A stretch of DNA of 64,000 nt from NCBI RefSeq assembly GCF_034353875.1, contig NZ_CP133784.1, positions 4,678,501 to 4,742,500 on the forward strand. Direction: 5' to 3'. Origin of the DNA: Pseudomonas sp. MH9.2. GTDB taxonomy: Bacteria > Pseudomonadota > Gammaproteobacteria > Pseudomonadales > Pseudomonadaceae. How positions within the stretch are numbered: position 1 is the first letter of the stretch; every line of letters starts with the position of its first letter. The translations under genes and the position numbers were made by a program. Under the pieces are notes generated by a model, which had not been told where the DNA came from, did not search any database, and saw only the letters and a program-made list of their open reading frames with translations. This document shows, one piece after another, positions 16,493 through 26,436 of the stretch.

Positions 16493-19400
16493 TCAATTGC
16501 TGACCTCAATCGTACTCAAACCATTGCCTTGGCGCCGCACCTGAATCTGCACGGGGATTCGCTCGTGCATTTCCTGCACATGAGAAATCACCCCCACTTT
16601 ACGCCCTTGGGCTTGCAGGCCGTCGAGGGCATCCATGGCCAGTTGCAGGGATTCCGGGTCGAGGCTGCCGAAGCCTTCGTCGATGAACAGGGACTCGATT
16701 TTCAGCGTGCTCGACGCCATTGACGCCAGGCCCAGGGCCAGGGCCAACGACACGAGGAAGGTCTCGCCACCGGACAACGAATGCACCGAGCGCAGTTCAT
16801 CGCCCATTTCGGTATCCATTACCAGCAAGCCCAACATGCTGCCGCCGCGCTTCAGGCGATAACGGCGCACCAGTTGCCGCAGCTGTGCGTTGGCATGGTG
16901 AACCAGCAGGTCAAGGTTGTAGGCCTGAGCGATCTTGCGGAACTTGTCGCCTTCGGCCGAACCGATCAGCGTGGCCAGGCGCGCCCAGCGTTGATACTGG
17001 GCATAGGCGTCGGCAATCTGTTGCGCCAACGCTTGATTGGCGTCTTGGCGGCGTTGATCGTCGGCTTGTTGGGCGCGCAGGTCGGCATTGAGGTGTTCGC
17101 TGGCGGCGCACAGCCCCTGCAGCTCGCTCAAGGCGCTGTCCAGTTGCTCGGCGTCAAGGTTGCCATTGGCTTGCGCTTGATGGCTGTGCAGGCGCTGTTC
17201 GCGCTCGTGCAGCAGGACCTTGGCTTGCTCGATGGCTTTTTCACTGTGCTGCAGGCGTTGGCGCAGTTGGCTGACGTGTTCATCGTCGACGCTCAGTAAC
17301 TGTTCGAGAGCACTGTCATCCAGCTCGCTATGGCGGCTGCGCCATTCGGCAATCCTGGCGCTCAGCTCGCTGCGCTCTTGCTCCAGGCTTTGCAGGCGTT
17401 CCTGCCTGGCTTTGAGTTCGGCGGCGAGTTCGATCAGTTGGCTGCGTACGTCCTGCAACGCTTGGCTGGCGGCGCTTTCGACGTGACGCGCCTGTTCGAC
17501 GGCGTGTTCCAGTTGTTGCTGCCAACGTTCAGCGCTGCGCTGTTCACCGGCTTGGCCACCCAGCAGTTCAGCGAGCGTTTGCTGGCTGGTGTGCTGCTGC
17601 TGGGCGAGGGCGGCGAAACGTTGTTGCAGGTCTTCCAGGTGCTTTGCGCGGGCGTGTTGCTGGAACTGCTCCTGCTCGATTTTTTGCTGACGTCCACTCT
17701 GTTCAAGCAGCTCATCGCGTTGCTGCTCAAGCTGGTCCAGGCGCTGGGTCACTTGCTGATCGAGCTGAATGACCGTCGCTGCGGCTTCGTTGCGCAAGCC
17801 ATTGAGGATGTCGGCGGGCAGCAGTGGGGTGAAAGCCGCCAGTTCTTCTTCCAGTCGCTCATGGTCGCTGGCCAGTTGGCGCCGCTGTTCGGCCACATGT
17901 TGAGTAACGGTCTGGCTTGCTTCTGTGGCGCTTTGCAGTTGTTGCTGCAGGCGCCCGGCGTCTTGTTGCAGTTTGAGCAATGCGCTCTGGCGCTGTTCAT
18001 CCTGGGTGATGTTTTGAGACAGCTGACTTAACTGCTGGCTCAGCCAGCCGTCGCGCTTGGCCGCGTCCTGTTCCAGGAGTCGGGTGCTGAGCGGATGAGC
18101 CTCGAGACTCGGGGTCAAGGCGCGTTGCTGTGTGGTCAATTGTTCCTGTTGGTGCAGGAATTCTTTTTGCTGAGCGATCAACCCACTGACGCAGGTACGC
18201 AGGTCGACCAGTTTTTCTTTCAGCGTGTCCACAGCTTTCAGGGCGTTGGCTTCTTCGCTTTCGTCATGCCGGGTCAGGCTTTGCAGCAGGGCTTCAGGCT
18301 GATGATACGGATGCTCGTGACTGCCACACACCGGGCACGGTTGATCGTCCTGCAACTGTTCGCGCAATTCTTCAACGCTGGCGCTACGAGCCAGGCGCTG
18401 GCGCTCCAGCAGTTGCTGAGTGACTGCCAGGGTTTGCTCGGCGACCTTGAGTTCATCCTTGGCCTGAATCCCCTCGCGGTTGAGGTGCTCGCGCTGTTGC
18501 TGGGCATGCTGCTGTTTCTGTGCAAGCGCCAGCGAACGCGTGTCGAGTTCCTGCTGCTCGGTCCATAAACGCGCAAGGTCTTCGAAGGCCCGTTGCTGTT
18601 TGCGATTGTCTTGCAGCAGGCTGCCGAGGATCTGGATTTGCTCAGCGACGGCATGCGCTTCGGCACCGGCTTCGTGGTACAGCAGCTCCAGGGCGCTACG
18701 TTGCTCGGTGAGATGTTGGCTGACGCTGGCGGCACGCTGCTCAAGCTGCGGCAACTCGATTTGGCCCTGTTTCAAGCGGCTGCCGATCTGCATCACTTGC
18801 TTCAGGCGTTCGCGGTAGGCATTCCAGGCTTCGCTGAGCGGAGCCAATGCGCTGCTCTGCTCAAGCTGTCCGGCAATTCGCTGCAGGCGCTCGGCTACTT
18901 GGTGTTGCTGGTCGAGCAGGCCTTGCAGGGCGCTTTGTCCCTGAATGCACTGTTGCTCCGCCTGTTGTTTGAGTTCAGTGGTCTGGTTCAGTTCGTCGAT
19001 CAAGCGCGCGACGGTGCTTTGGGTTTCGAAGGCTTGACGTAACAGCGGCGTGGCGTCGGTCTGCTGCTGCTGAGCGTTGAGCAACGCTGCGTGGGCATCG
19101 ACCTGGGTTTTCTCAAGCTGTGTCTGCTGGGCTTGACGTTCGATCTGCAGCTGTCGATGTTGCTGAATCTGCGCCACCAGCGGGCTGAGCTGGGCATTCA
19201 GTTCGGCCTGGCGAGCGAACGGGTGACGTTGCGGCGCGAGGTGTTCCAGTTGGGCCAGCTTCAGACGTTCGGCGCTCTGGCCGTCCCACTGCAATTGGGC
19301 CTGTTGCAGTTGTTCGGCAGCGCTTTGCTGTTCGTCCTGCAACTGATGCAGGGCCTTGAGCCAGTGGTGCTGAAGCTCGAGTTGCTTGAGTTGCGCTTGC

Positions 19401-20149
19401 TGAGTTTTCAGCTGTTGTTGGGCTTCGTTGAAACGCTGGTCGAGTTCGGCGCGGGCCTCTGGCGCTAGCGGTGTTACACCGGTGGCCAGTGCTTTCAGAT
19501 CTTCATGGACCTTTTCCGCTTCCTTGCTCTTGCTGTAGGCGCGCCGGCCCAGTTGGCTGTAGATCGCAGTGTCAGTGAGCTTTTCCAGAAGCTCGCTGCG
19601 CTCTTTGTCATCGGCCTTGAGGAAGGCGCTGAACTCGCTTTGCGCCAGCATGACGGCGCGGGTGAACTGTTCGAAGTTCAGGCCCAGGCGCGCTTCGAGC
19701 ATGGTTTTGTATTCGGTTTTGTTCTGGCTGCTCAACACCTGTTCGCTGTCCAGATCGGTCAGGGTCTGGCGGCTTGCCTGGAGTTTTTTGCTGGCGTTGT
19801 CCCGTGCGCGGTTGGTTTCCCAGCGGGCACGGTAACGACGGCTGTCGATGCCGACGAAATCCACTTCGGCATAACCGCTGCCGGTGCCGCGCCGCAGCAA
19901 GGTGCGCGGGTCGTTGGTGCTGATATCACCGTCGATTTCCGGCACTTTGGACTGACCGACATTGCTCAGCCGTGGGATGGCGCCAAATAACGCCAGGCAC
20001 AGCGCGTCGAGCAGGGTGCTTTTGCCGGCCCCGGTCGGTCCAGTGATGGCGAACAAGCCAGCACTGGCCAATGGTTCAGCGGTGAAATCCAGCTCGAACG
20101 GACCCGCGAGGGAGGCAAGGTTTTTCAGGCGAATGGCGAGAATTTTCAT
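16493..20149 (-). CDS. sbcC: Nuclease complex ATPase subunit SbcC
   Basis: SMC/Rad50-like ATPase of the SbcCD complex, which cuts DNA hairpins and processes protein-blocked ends. It has 1218 residues, slightly longer than E. coli SbcC (1048). Walker A is ITGPTGAGKSTLLDALCLAL near residue 40. Two very long Gln/Leu/Glu-rich coiled-coil arms flank the zinc hook CPVC (Cys605 and Cys608). The ABC signature is VHSLSGGETFLVSLAL and Walker B is SLFIDEGFGSLD near the C-terminus. It overlaps the sbcD stop by 4 bases. The high GC and Gln repeats create many long false frames on the opposite strand. Confidence 0.96.
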   Translation of the reverse strand: MKILAIRLKNLASLAGPFELDFTAEPLASAGLFAITGPTGAGKSTLLDALCLALFGAIPRLSNVGQSKVPEIDGDISTNDPRTLLRRGTGSGYAEVDFVGIDSRRYRARWETNRARDNASKKLQASRQTLTDLDSEQVLSSQNKTEYKTMLEARLGLNFEQFTRAVMLAQSEFSAFLKADDKERSELLEKLTDTAIYSQLGRRAYSKSKEAEKVHEDLKALATGVTPLAPEARAELDQRFNEAQQQLKTQQAQLKQLELQHHWLKALHQLQDEQQSAAEQLQQAQLQWDGQSAERLKLAQLEHLAPQRHPFARQAELNAQLSPLVAQIQQHRQLQIERQAQQTQLEKTQVDAHAALLNAQQQQTDATPLLRQAFETQSTVARLIDELNQTTELKQQAEQQCIQGQSALQGLLDQQHQVAERLQRIAGQLEQSSALAPLSEAWNAYRERLKQVMQIGSRLKQGQIELPQLEQRAASVSQHLTEQRSALELLYHEAGAEAHAVAEQIQILGSLLQDNRKQQRAFEDLARLWTEQQELDTRSLALAQKQQHAQQQREHLNREGIQAKDELKVAEQTLAVTQQLLERQRLARSASVEELREQLQDDQPCPVCGSHEHPYHQPEALLQSLTRHDESEEANALKAVDTLKEKLVDLRTCVSGLIAQQKEFLHQQEQLTTQQRALTPSLEAHPLSTRLLEQDAAKRDGWLSQQLSQLSQNITQDEQRQSALLKLQQDAGRLQQQLQSATEASQTVTQHVAEQRRQLASDHERLEEELAAFTPLLPADILNGLRNEAAATVIQLDQQVTQRLDQLEQQRDELLEQSGRQQKIEQEQFQQHARAKHLEDLQQRFAALAQQQHTSQQTLAELLGGQAGEQRSAERWQQQLEHAVEQARHVESAASQALQDVRSQLIELAAELKARQERLQSLEQERSELSARIAEWRSRHSELDDSALEQLLSVDDEHVSQLRQRLQHSEKAIEQAKVLLHEREQRLHSHQAQANGNLDAEQLDSALSELQGLCAASEHLNADLRAQQADDQRRQDANQALAQQIADAYAQYQRWARLATLIGSAEGDKFRKIAQAYNLDLLVHHANAQLRQLVRRYRLKRGGSMLGLLVMDTEMGDELRSVHSLSGGETFLVSLALALGLASMASSTLKIESLFIDEGFGSLDPESLQLAMDALDGLQAQGRKVGVISHVQEMHERIPVQIQVRRQGNGLSTIEVSN

Positions 20150-21390
20150 GGCTGTTCGCTCTCCAGTTGTACGTCCTGCAAGAGCGTGGCGAAATCCTTG
20201 AGGGTTTGTTCGTCGACCTCGCTGCCGTAGCTGTCCTGCCAGGCGCGGCTGAACAGTTCCAGGGGGCTGAGTTGGTCAAGGTCGATCAGGCCGTTGCCGC
20301 TGTCATCGCCCTCGGCGCCGCCGTTGCCCGCATATTCGGTGGCGATGCGGACCAAACGCACGGCCTTGCCCTGCAGCACGGTTTCGATTTGCTGGCGCAG
20401 GTCCGGTTGCGGTTCGTCGAGGCGCACCCGAACCTCCAGCCAGGGTTGGCGTTCGATGTCCGCCAGCAGATCGATATTTGGCAGGGACGCTAGTTGCACC
20501 AATAACTCCGCCATAGGTGCAGGACCGACGCGTTGCAGATTGACTGCGCGAGGAATCAAGCAGGGTTCGACGCTGATCAACTGATCGCCGTCGCAATTGA
20601 TTTCGAGAATCTGATGCTGATAGCCGATCTCCGAAAACGATAGCGGGATCGGCGAGCCGCTGTAGCGGATGCGATCTTCACCGTTGACCTTCTGCGGTTT
20701 GTGCAAGTGGCCAAGGGCAACGTAGGTGATGCTCGGACCGAACAGGCTGGCGGGCAGGGCCTCGGCGTTGCCGATGATCAGGCTGCGTTCAGAGTCTTCG
20801 GACACCGAGCCGCCGGCCATGTGCGCGTGGCTGATGGCGATCAATGCCTGTCCCGGCTGGCGTTTGAGGTTGGCGGCTTCGATCAGCAGTTCATGGACCC
20901 GGCCAATACCGCGCAAGTAGTCGTCGCCCAGGGTGGCGCCCGTGACTTCTGCGGGCCGAAGAAAGGGCAGCGCCAGGCACCAGGCGCCGATTTCGCCGCT
21001 GGCCTTGGGTAACGGCAGCAGCAGGCGCTCGGCATCCAGTTGTCCGTCATCGAGCCATAACACCCGTCCCAGGGCATGGGTGCGCAAACGGCGCATCAGT
21101 GGTGCGGGCAGTTCGATGCGCGAGCCGGAGTCGTGGTTGCCAGCGATCATCACAATGGTCAGCAGCGGCAGCTGTTCGTGAGCGTTGACGATGAAGTCGT
21201 ACAGGCGCTCCTGGGCTTTGACTGGCGGGTTGACGGTGTCGAAAATGTCCCCCGCGATCAACAGTACGTCAGGCTGGCGGTCGACCAGGCGGCCCAGCAG
21301 CCAGGTCAGAAAACAGGCGTGTTCGAAGTCTCGCTCCTGGCCATGCAGGTTCTGGCCAAGGTGCCAGTCGGAGGTGTGGAACAAACGCAT
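20146..21390 (-). CDS. sbcD: Nuclease subunit SbcD
   Basis: Mre11-like Mn-dependent exo/endonuclease partner of SbcC, 414 residues (typical). Calcineurin-type phosphoesterase motifs are in order: SDWHLG (Asp8, His10), AGDIFD, GNHDSGSR, and later ALGHLHKPQ. The C-terminal part carries the capping domain. It overlaps sbcC by 4 bases, so the two subunits are coupled. A REP palindrome lies upstream. Confidence 0.96.
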   Translation of the reverse strand: MRLFHTSDWHLGQNLHGQERDFEHACFLTWLLGRLVDRQPDVLLIAGDIFDTVNPPVKAQERLYDFIVNAHEQLPLLTIVMIAGNHDSGSRIELPAPLMRRLRTHALGRVLWLDDGQLDAERLLLPLPKASGEIGAWCLALPFLRPAEVTGATLGDDYLRGIGRVHELLIEAANLKRQPGQALIAISHAHMAGGSVSEDSERSLIIGNAEALPASLFGPSITYVALGHLHKPQKVNGEDRIRYSGSPIPLSFSEIGYQHQILEINCDGDQLISVEPCLIPRAVNLQRVGPAPMAELLVQLASLPNIDLLADIERQPWLEVRVRLDEPQPDLRQQIETVLQGKAVRLVRIATEYAGNGGAEGDDSGNGLIDLDQLSPLELFSRAWQDSYGSEVDEQTLKDFATLLQDVQLESEQP

Positions 21391-21412
21391 GGGGAATCCT
21401 TGTACAGCCTGA

Positions 21413-21435
21413 TAGGAGCGGACTTGTCCGCGAAG
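21413..21435. repeat. REP palindrome
   Basis: TAGGAGCGGACTTGTCCGCG, with the perfect core CGGAC-TT-GTCCG, is the common repetitive extragenic palindrome of the P. fluorescens/putida group. It lies between sbcD and batD. Confidence 0.75.
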
Positions 21436-21484
21436 AGGCCGGGTCAGTCAATGAAGATCGAATAAAAACCGCAGATATTCAAAA

Positions 21485-23146
21485 TTATTTCGGGTACAGC
21501 GGCGGCAGGCTGGTGTCGGTGGCCGGATTCTGAACCCGCTCACCTGCTGGCAATGTACGCACGGCGCGCCACAGTTCTTCACCTTGCCAGTACTGGCCTG
21601 CCTCGCTGTACAGCGCGCCGTTCAGGCCGTCGAGGGCGTCGGACAAGGGTACGAAACGTGCAGCCATGTCGGCCAGGGTTTCCGGTTGTTGGCGGGCCCA
21701 GGCATCCAGCGCCTGGCGGGTCGCCTGCGGATCGTTGGACAGACTGGCACGTTTGAGTTCATCAAGTACGGTGCGTGGGCTCGGACCCGCTTGCACAACC
21801 CGCGACACTGCCGGTTGCCAACGCGCGCGCCACCATAGGCCAAAGCCGAGCAGGGTAGTGCAGGCCAGAAGTAATGTACTCAGTTGCCATGGCCACAACG
21901 ATTGCCCTGCGATGGTCATGCCGTTCGCATCGGTGCTCACCGGAGTGTTCAGAGACAGACTCGGGTTATTCACCACCTGAAGGGTGCGTGCGGGGAGACT
22001 GCTGTGTTCCAGATGATCGTCAAGGGTGTTCCACCAGACCACGTCCACTGCCGGTAAGTCGATTGCGCCTGTGCGTGTAGGCACCAGGGCTTCACGTTCT
22101 TCGCGGCTGCCGATCAGGCCCCGCTCGCTGGTCAGGTTGGCCAGTTGAGGTTGGTCGGGGTAGCGACGCAGGCCGCTGACGTCGGTGCTGGGCAGTGGCG
22201 TCAGTTGCGCGCTCGACAAGCCTTCGGCGCGGATCGTCAGGCTACGGGTCAGGGAGTCGCCGAGCAGGATGTGTTCCGGTTCCGGGTTCCAGGCTTCGCT
22301 CAGGCTCACGCTGCGTGCGGGCAACCATGGGGCGTCGGCAGGGTAGTCGGTGGGCTGGGGTTTTATCCACAGGGGGATTTCGGCGGAGCTGACGTGCACC
22401 TGCTTGCCTGGCTTCGGCCCCGTCGGGTTGACACCCTGAGCCTGTCCCTGATTCTGGGCTTGAGCCTCCTGCACCAACGTTGCACTGAAGACTTGCGCGG
22501 GAATCAGCAACTCACCGCTGTGCTGTGGATAAATCGCATAGCGTATCTCAATGACACCGTGGCGAATGCCATTGATCAGTTTTTCATAGGTGCGCGAATC
22601 ACCGAGTTTTTCGATCCGTGCATCCGGGATCTGCAGAGGCGTCAGGTTGCTGTCATCGAACAGTGCGACCGAGTGATAGACGCGCAGGGTCAGCACGACC
22701 TGAGCTTGAACGTAGACGTTTTCCTGATCGAGGCTGGCGTCGATGAACACGGGCGCCATCGTCTCTTGGTCCTGGGCTTCGCTTTGTACCACTTGCAATG
22801 TGATCGGCTGACTTTTCAGCTCGCCCAGTTGCAACGAGGGGATGACCACGGTGCCGTTCTGCTTCGGCAGCAGGGTAATGATCCAGCGGGTGGTGGCTTG
22901 AGCGCCGCCGTCCAGGGTGGTCAGGTGGTTGATCTGCCGCGTGCCGTGTACGTCGAAGTTAACCTCCAGCACGGTCAGATCGGGTTTGCCGAACAACGTG
23001 ACGTCATTGGATTCCAGGGTCAGCTCTACGGTTTCGCCGGAGTTCAGGCGTGCGCGATCGACGCTGGCCACCAGCTCTGCAGCCTGAGCCGACAGCGTCA
23101 TAAGACCTAGCATGAGGCTGATCAATAAAGTGTACGGGCGACTCAT
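21485..23146 (-). CDS. batD: BatD family exported protein
   Basis: 553 residues with a signal peptide ending AQA near residue 23, several beta-rich periplasmic domains (oxygen tolerance/BatD family) and one transmembrane helix near residues 415-435 (LSTLLLACTTLLGFGLWW). A cytoplasmic tail follows. It is the last gene of a moxR-DUF58-DUF4381-batA-batB-batD operon, overlapping batB by 4 bases. Bat proteins are thought to assemble membrane complexes together with a MoxR ATPase; their exact client is not known. The call rests on domain layout and operon position. Confidence 0.85.
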   Translation of the reverse strand: MSRPYTLLISLMLGLMTLSAQAAELVASVDRARLNSGETVELTLESNDVTLFGKPDLTVLEVNFDVHGTRQINHLTTLDGGAQATTRWIITLLPKQNGTVVIPSLQLGELKSQPITLQVVQSEAQDQETMAPVFIDASLDQENVYVQAQVVLTLRVYHSVALFDDSNLTPLQIPDARIEKLGDSRTYEKLINGIRHGVIEIRYAIYPQHSGELLIPAQVFSATLVQEAQAQNQGQAQGVNPTGPKPGKQVHVSSAEIPLWIKPQPTDYPADAPWLPARSVSLSEAWNPEPEHILLGDSLTRSLTIRAEGLSSAQLTPLPSTDVSGLRRYPDQPQLANLTSERGLIGSREEREALVPTRTGAIDLPAVDVVWWNTLDDHLEHSSLPARTLQVVNNPSLSLNTPVSTDANGMTIAGQSLWPWQLSTLLLACTTLLGFGLWWRARWQPAVSRVVQAGPSPRTVLDELKRASLSNDPQATRQALDAWARQQPETLADMAARFVPLSDALDGLNGALYSEAGQYWQGEELWRAVRTLPAGERVQNPATDTSLPPLYPK

Positions 23147-24882
23147 CGGGTTTGTTCCTGACGCTGTTGCTGTTCATACCAGAATTTACGTCGCAACAAT
23201 TCGCCGGGATCGTCCGGGATCTGTCGCAACCATTGTTCCAGAGCTTGTCGTCGTTCTCCGTCGAGGGCGGTGTCGGCGGGTTTTATCGGTGGTCGGGTGG
23301 TGTTTTCATCGCCCAGTTGTGAGCCAGGTACGTCGTTGCCGCCAGCCGGGCTGTTCGGGTTGCTGGTGACGGTGTTGTTATTGGCGCTGCTGTCGTCGCC
23401 TGATGGGGGTAGCGGCTGATTTGGATTCTGCGGTGCTGTCGCCGCGCCAGCTTGTGGACTTTCGCCGATGTCGTCTTTTTTGCTGCCGTCCGGCTTGTTG
23501 GGGTTGGAGGCCTGTTGCTGCTTGTCCTGTTCCAGCAAACGCTCGACCAGCGCCTTGTTTTTCAAAGCCGGTTGCAAATCGGGCTGGCGTTCCAGGGCCT
23601 GTTCATAGGCATCCAGCGCGGCTTCCAGTTCGCCAGCCCTGGCCAGCGCATTGCCGCGATTATAGTGGTCGGCGGCGTTGTTGCCTTCAGCAAATCGCTG
23701 AGCGGCACTGGCGTAGTCGCCGGCCTGGTACAGCGCCAGACCTTGCCATTGGCTGTCCTTGAAGTGTTGTGCAGCTTCGGCAGGCCGACCTTGTTCGAGC
23801 AGGCGCTGGCCCTGCTGGTCGGGCCGCAACCACAGGTCGTTGAACTCGAAAGCATAGCTGGGCTGTGGAAGCATGAATAACAGCGGCAGGCACAACAACC
23901 AGCCTCGGCGCCCGGCGCAGGCCGCGAGCAATAATAGTGGCAGCAGCAGCCACGGACCCTGATCGTCCCAGCTGTCCAGATGCACGGTCTGGCCATCGCT
24001 GCGCAGGCTTTGCGGACTGTCGAACAGGCCCAGTCCTCGCAGGTCGGAGTCATCCAGGGAGGCCTGACGATAGCGCCCGTCGATCTGGCTGGCGAAGTCT
24101 TTCAGGCTTGGGCTGTCCAGACGGGGCAGGAGGATCGCACCTTGTGGGTCTCTGAGAAAGCCCCCTTTTTCCTGCATGACCGGCGCACCGTCAGCGGTGC
24201 CAACGCCGAGGATCAGCAGCGGCGTAGACTGTCGGCTCAAAGCCTCGCGGATGCCTTGGCGTTCCTGTTCGCCGAGTGACGAGCCGATCAACAGCAAGCG
24301 CCCTTGGCCCTGCGCACTTTGCTTAAGCAGGGCAAGTGCGTTGGTTACCGCCAGATCGGCGCGGTGGCCGGCTTCAGGCATGATAGAGGGCTTGAGCGCG
24401 TCGAGCAGGTTGCGACTGGTGGTCAGGTCGTCAGACAGCGGCACCAAGGTGTGAGCACTACCGGCATAGACGATGATCGCCGTTTGCGAATCGCTGCGGC
24501 TCTGCAACAGGTCGAGCAGTTTACGTCGCGCCTGCTCCAGGCGAGTCGGCGGAGTGTCGGTGGCGAGCATTTCCGGGGTCAACTCGAGCAACACGACCAA
24601 CGGGTCGGCGGGCTTCTGGCTGGATTGCTCGACGTGCTGCCAACTCGGTCCGAGCAACGCCAGCACGGCGAGGGTCCAGGCCAGGCCCAGCGCAACCCAC
24701 GGCAATTTGCTGTCTCGACCACTGCCGCCTCCGAGCAGTACCGCGTGGAAAGCCACAGGCAAGATCATCTGCCAGCGTCCTGCACGTTTTTGTCGGTGCC
24801 AGAGTTGCCACAACAACCAGCCCAGCAGCGGTAGTAGCAGCAACCACCAAGGCCTGAGCCAGTGCGGCCAGAATGTGATCAT
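23143..24882 (-). CDS. batB: VWA and TPR domain protein, BatB/BatC fusion type
   Basis: 579 residues from the ATG at 24882, which forms a 4-base ATGA overlap with batA; the longer frame to 24918 lies inside batA. Two N-terminal transmembrane helices (about 11-28 and 62-78) are followed by a von Willebrand A domain (about 90-270), another helix pair near 310-345 and TPR repeats (about 355-450, with QAGDYASAAQRFAEGNNAADHYNRGN-type units). The tail is disordered and Asn/Pro/Gln-rich. The usual metal-site DxSxS motif is replaced by E100-L-T-P-E104. It combines features elsewhere split between BatB and BatC. Confidence 0.85.
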   Translation of the reverse strand: MITFWPHWLRPWWLLLLPLLGWLLWQLWHRQKRAGRWQMILPVAFHAVLLGGGSGRDSKLPWVALGLAWTLAVLALLGPSWQHVEQSSQKPADPLVVLLELTPEMLATDTPPTRLEQARRKLLDLLQSRSDSQTAIIVYAGSAHTLVPLSDDLTTSRNLLDALKPSIMPEAGHRADLAVTNALALLKQSAQGQGRLLLIGSSLGEQERQGIREALSRQSTPLLILGVGTADGAPVMQEKGGFLRDPQGAILLPRLDSPSLKDFASQIDGRYRQASLDDSDLRGLGLFDSPQSLRSDGQTVHLDSWDDQGPWLLLPLLLLAACAGRRGWLLCLPLLFMLPQPSYAFEFNDLWLRPDQQGQRLLEQGRPAEAAQHFKDSQWQGLALYQAGDYASAAQRFAEGNNAADHYNRGNALARAGELEAALDAYEQALERQPDLQPALKNKALVERLLEQDKQQQASNPNKPDGSKKDDIGESPQAGAATAPQNPNQPLPPSGDDSSANNNTVTSNPNSPAGGNDVPGSQLGDENTTRPPIKPADTALDGERRQALEQWLRQIPDDPGELLRRKFWYEQQQRQEQTR

Positions 24883-25949
24883 CGACGCCTCCGCAAACGC
24901 TTGAGTCGCTGACGCCATTGCTCATTCGACGGCAGAAAAACTTTCTGCTTGAAGAAGCGTTGCAGCAGGTTGTTCGGAAAGCGTTCGCGGATAACCAACA
25001 GCATACTCAATAGCAGCGCGCCGGCCAGCGGCCAGTGATACAACGCCTGGGTTGAGCGTGCTTGGGTAGGCTGTTGGGCGACCGGCTCCAGGGTATCGAG
25101 TGTTTGTCTGATTTTTTGCAATTGTTGGCCGTCGCGGGCACGAAAATATGTGCCCCCGGTGATGTCGGCAATGTGTTTAAGGGTGGGCTCGTCCAGGTCC
25201 AGGCTCGGGTTCAATCCCGGCATGCCTAGCGTTGCGCCTTGTTCCGGGTCGGCACCGATGCCAATCGGGTAGATTTTGACCCCTTCATTGGCGGCCAGGC
25301 GCGCGGCGGTCAGCGGATCGATTTCGCCGCCGTTGTTGGCGCCGTCAGTGACCAGCACCAACACCCGGCTTTGTGCCGGGCGCAGACGCAGACGCTTGAG
25401 ACCCAGGCCGATGGCGTCGCCGATGGCTGTGTTTTTTCCGGCGATGCCAATCCGTGCTTCATCCAGCCAGATACGCACGGTGTGTCGGTCGAAGGTCAGA
25501 GGTGACTGAAGATAGGCCTTGCTGCCAAACAGGATCAGGCCAACACGATCACCTTCACGACTTTCGAGAAAGTCTCCCAGCAAATTTTTGACCAGGGTCA
25601 AGCGGCTGACCTCATCGCCGTTCCAGTGCATGTCGGGGTAGTCCATGGAACCGGAGACATCAACGGCCACTAACAAGTCGCGGCCACTGGCAGCAATTGG
25701 CAGCGGCTCACCCAGCCACTCTGGACGGGCAGCGGCCATCAGCAGCAACAGCCATAGCAGAATGAGTGGTGCCTGTTGCCGCCACCCAGGCAAACTGGTC
25801 CGTGCCCGACGTCCGGCCAGACCTTCCAGCTCGCTGAGAAAACTGACCTCGAGTGCTGCTTCACCGCTGTCTGCCACAGGCAACAGTATCCTCATCAGCC
25901 AGGGCAGAGGCAGCAGGGCGAAGACCCACGGCCAGGCGAACTCAAACAT
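24879..25949 (-). CDS. batA: VWA domain membrane protein BatA
   Basis: 356 residues. There are N-terminal hydrophobic helices (about 4-26 and 60-74). The VWA domain begins at about residue 90 with an intact metal-ion-dependent adhesion site DVSGS (Asp97, Ser99, Ser101) plus the downstream TDGANNGG loop. A transmembrane helix lies near 310-325. By family, it works with a MoxR-type AAA+ ATPase in assembling or activating membrane protein complexes. It overlaps the upstream DUF4381 gene by 8 bases and batB by 4. Confidence 0.9.
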   Translation of the reverse strand: MFEFAWPWVFALLPLPWLMRILLPVADSGEAALEVSFLSELEGLAGRRARTSLPGWRQQAPLILLWLLLLMAAARPEWLGEPLPIAASGRDLLVAVDVSGSMDYPDMHWNGDEVSRLTLVKNLLGDFLESREGDRVGLILFGSKAYLQSPLTFDRHTVRIWLDEARIGIAGKNTAIGDAIGLGLKRLRLRPAQSRVLVLVTDGANNGGEIDPLTAARLAANEGVKIYPIGIGADPEQGATLGMPGLNPSLDLDEPTLKHIADITGGTYFRARDGQQLQKIRQTLDTLEPVAQQPTQARSTQALYHWPLAGALLLSMLLVIRERFPNNLLQRFFKQKVFLPSNEQWRQRLKRLRRRR

Positions 25950-26436
25950 GTTTGCGAATCCAGGTGTCGACCGCCTGATTCAGGCCGGTGATAGCTTTGT
26001 CATCGAGTTTGCACTCCGGTTTGTATGCGCCTTCGACCAGCACCATCCAGCGGGTCAGGCCCGCAGCGGGACACCGGTTGTCGAGAAAGGCCAGCCACTT
26101 GCGGCCGTTCAAGGTGTGACTTTGGCTGTAGGGATAGTGGTTGCGGCACAGGCGCTTGAGCAACGCGTTGATTTGCTGCAGCCAGGCGCCAGCAGGTGCG
26201 CCGTCGTAAGGCTTTGGCAGTCCGGCGAGTTCTTCCAGGGCCGCGACCCTCAACGGATCCAGGGGTTGCTCGGCACGGCTGACCGGGCGCTTGCCGGGCC
26301 AGTAACGACGCAAACGCCACAGCCACCACGCTGCCACTGGAAGTAAGAACAAAAGCAGCCACCAGCCCGGCGCCGGTGGCCAGAGGCTGACCGCCGCGGG
26401 AGGGATCAGCGGTTGCAATTGCTCCAGGTTATTCAT
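25942..26436 (-). CDS. DUF4381 membrane protein
   Basis: 164 residues. A short N-terminus with LIPPAAVSLWPPAPGWW leads into one transmembrane helix (LLFLLPVAAWWLWRL, about residues 28-42), followed by a cytoplasmic helical domain containing WLQQINALLKRLC and GRKWLAFLD. This layout is typical of DUF4381 proteins, which sit between DUF58 and batA in such operons. Function unknown. It overlaps both neighbours (4 and 8 bases). Confidence 0.82.
   Translation of the reverse strand: MNNLEQLQPLIPPAAVSLWPPAPGWWLLLFLLPVAAWWLWRLRRYWPGKRPVSRAEQPLDPLRVAALEELAGLPKPYDGAPAGAWLQQINALLKRLCRNHYPYSQSHTLNGRKWLAFLDNRCPAAGLTRWMVLVEGAYKPECKLDDKAITGLNQAVDTWIRKHV

Noticed and set aside
16781..19990. Several long plus-strand frames opposite sbcC rich in Leu and Gln
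   Set aside because: Mirror images of the Gln/Leu coiled-coil codons of sbcC; not membrane proteins.
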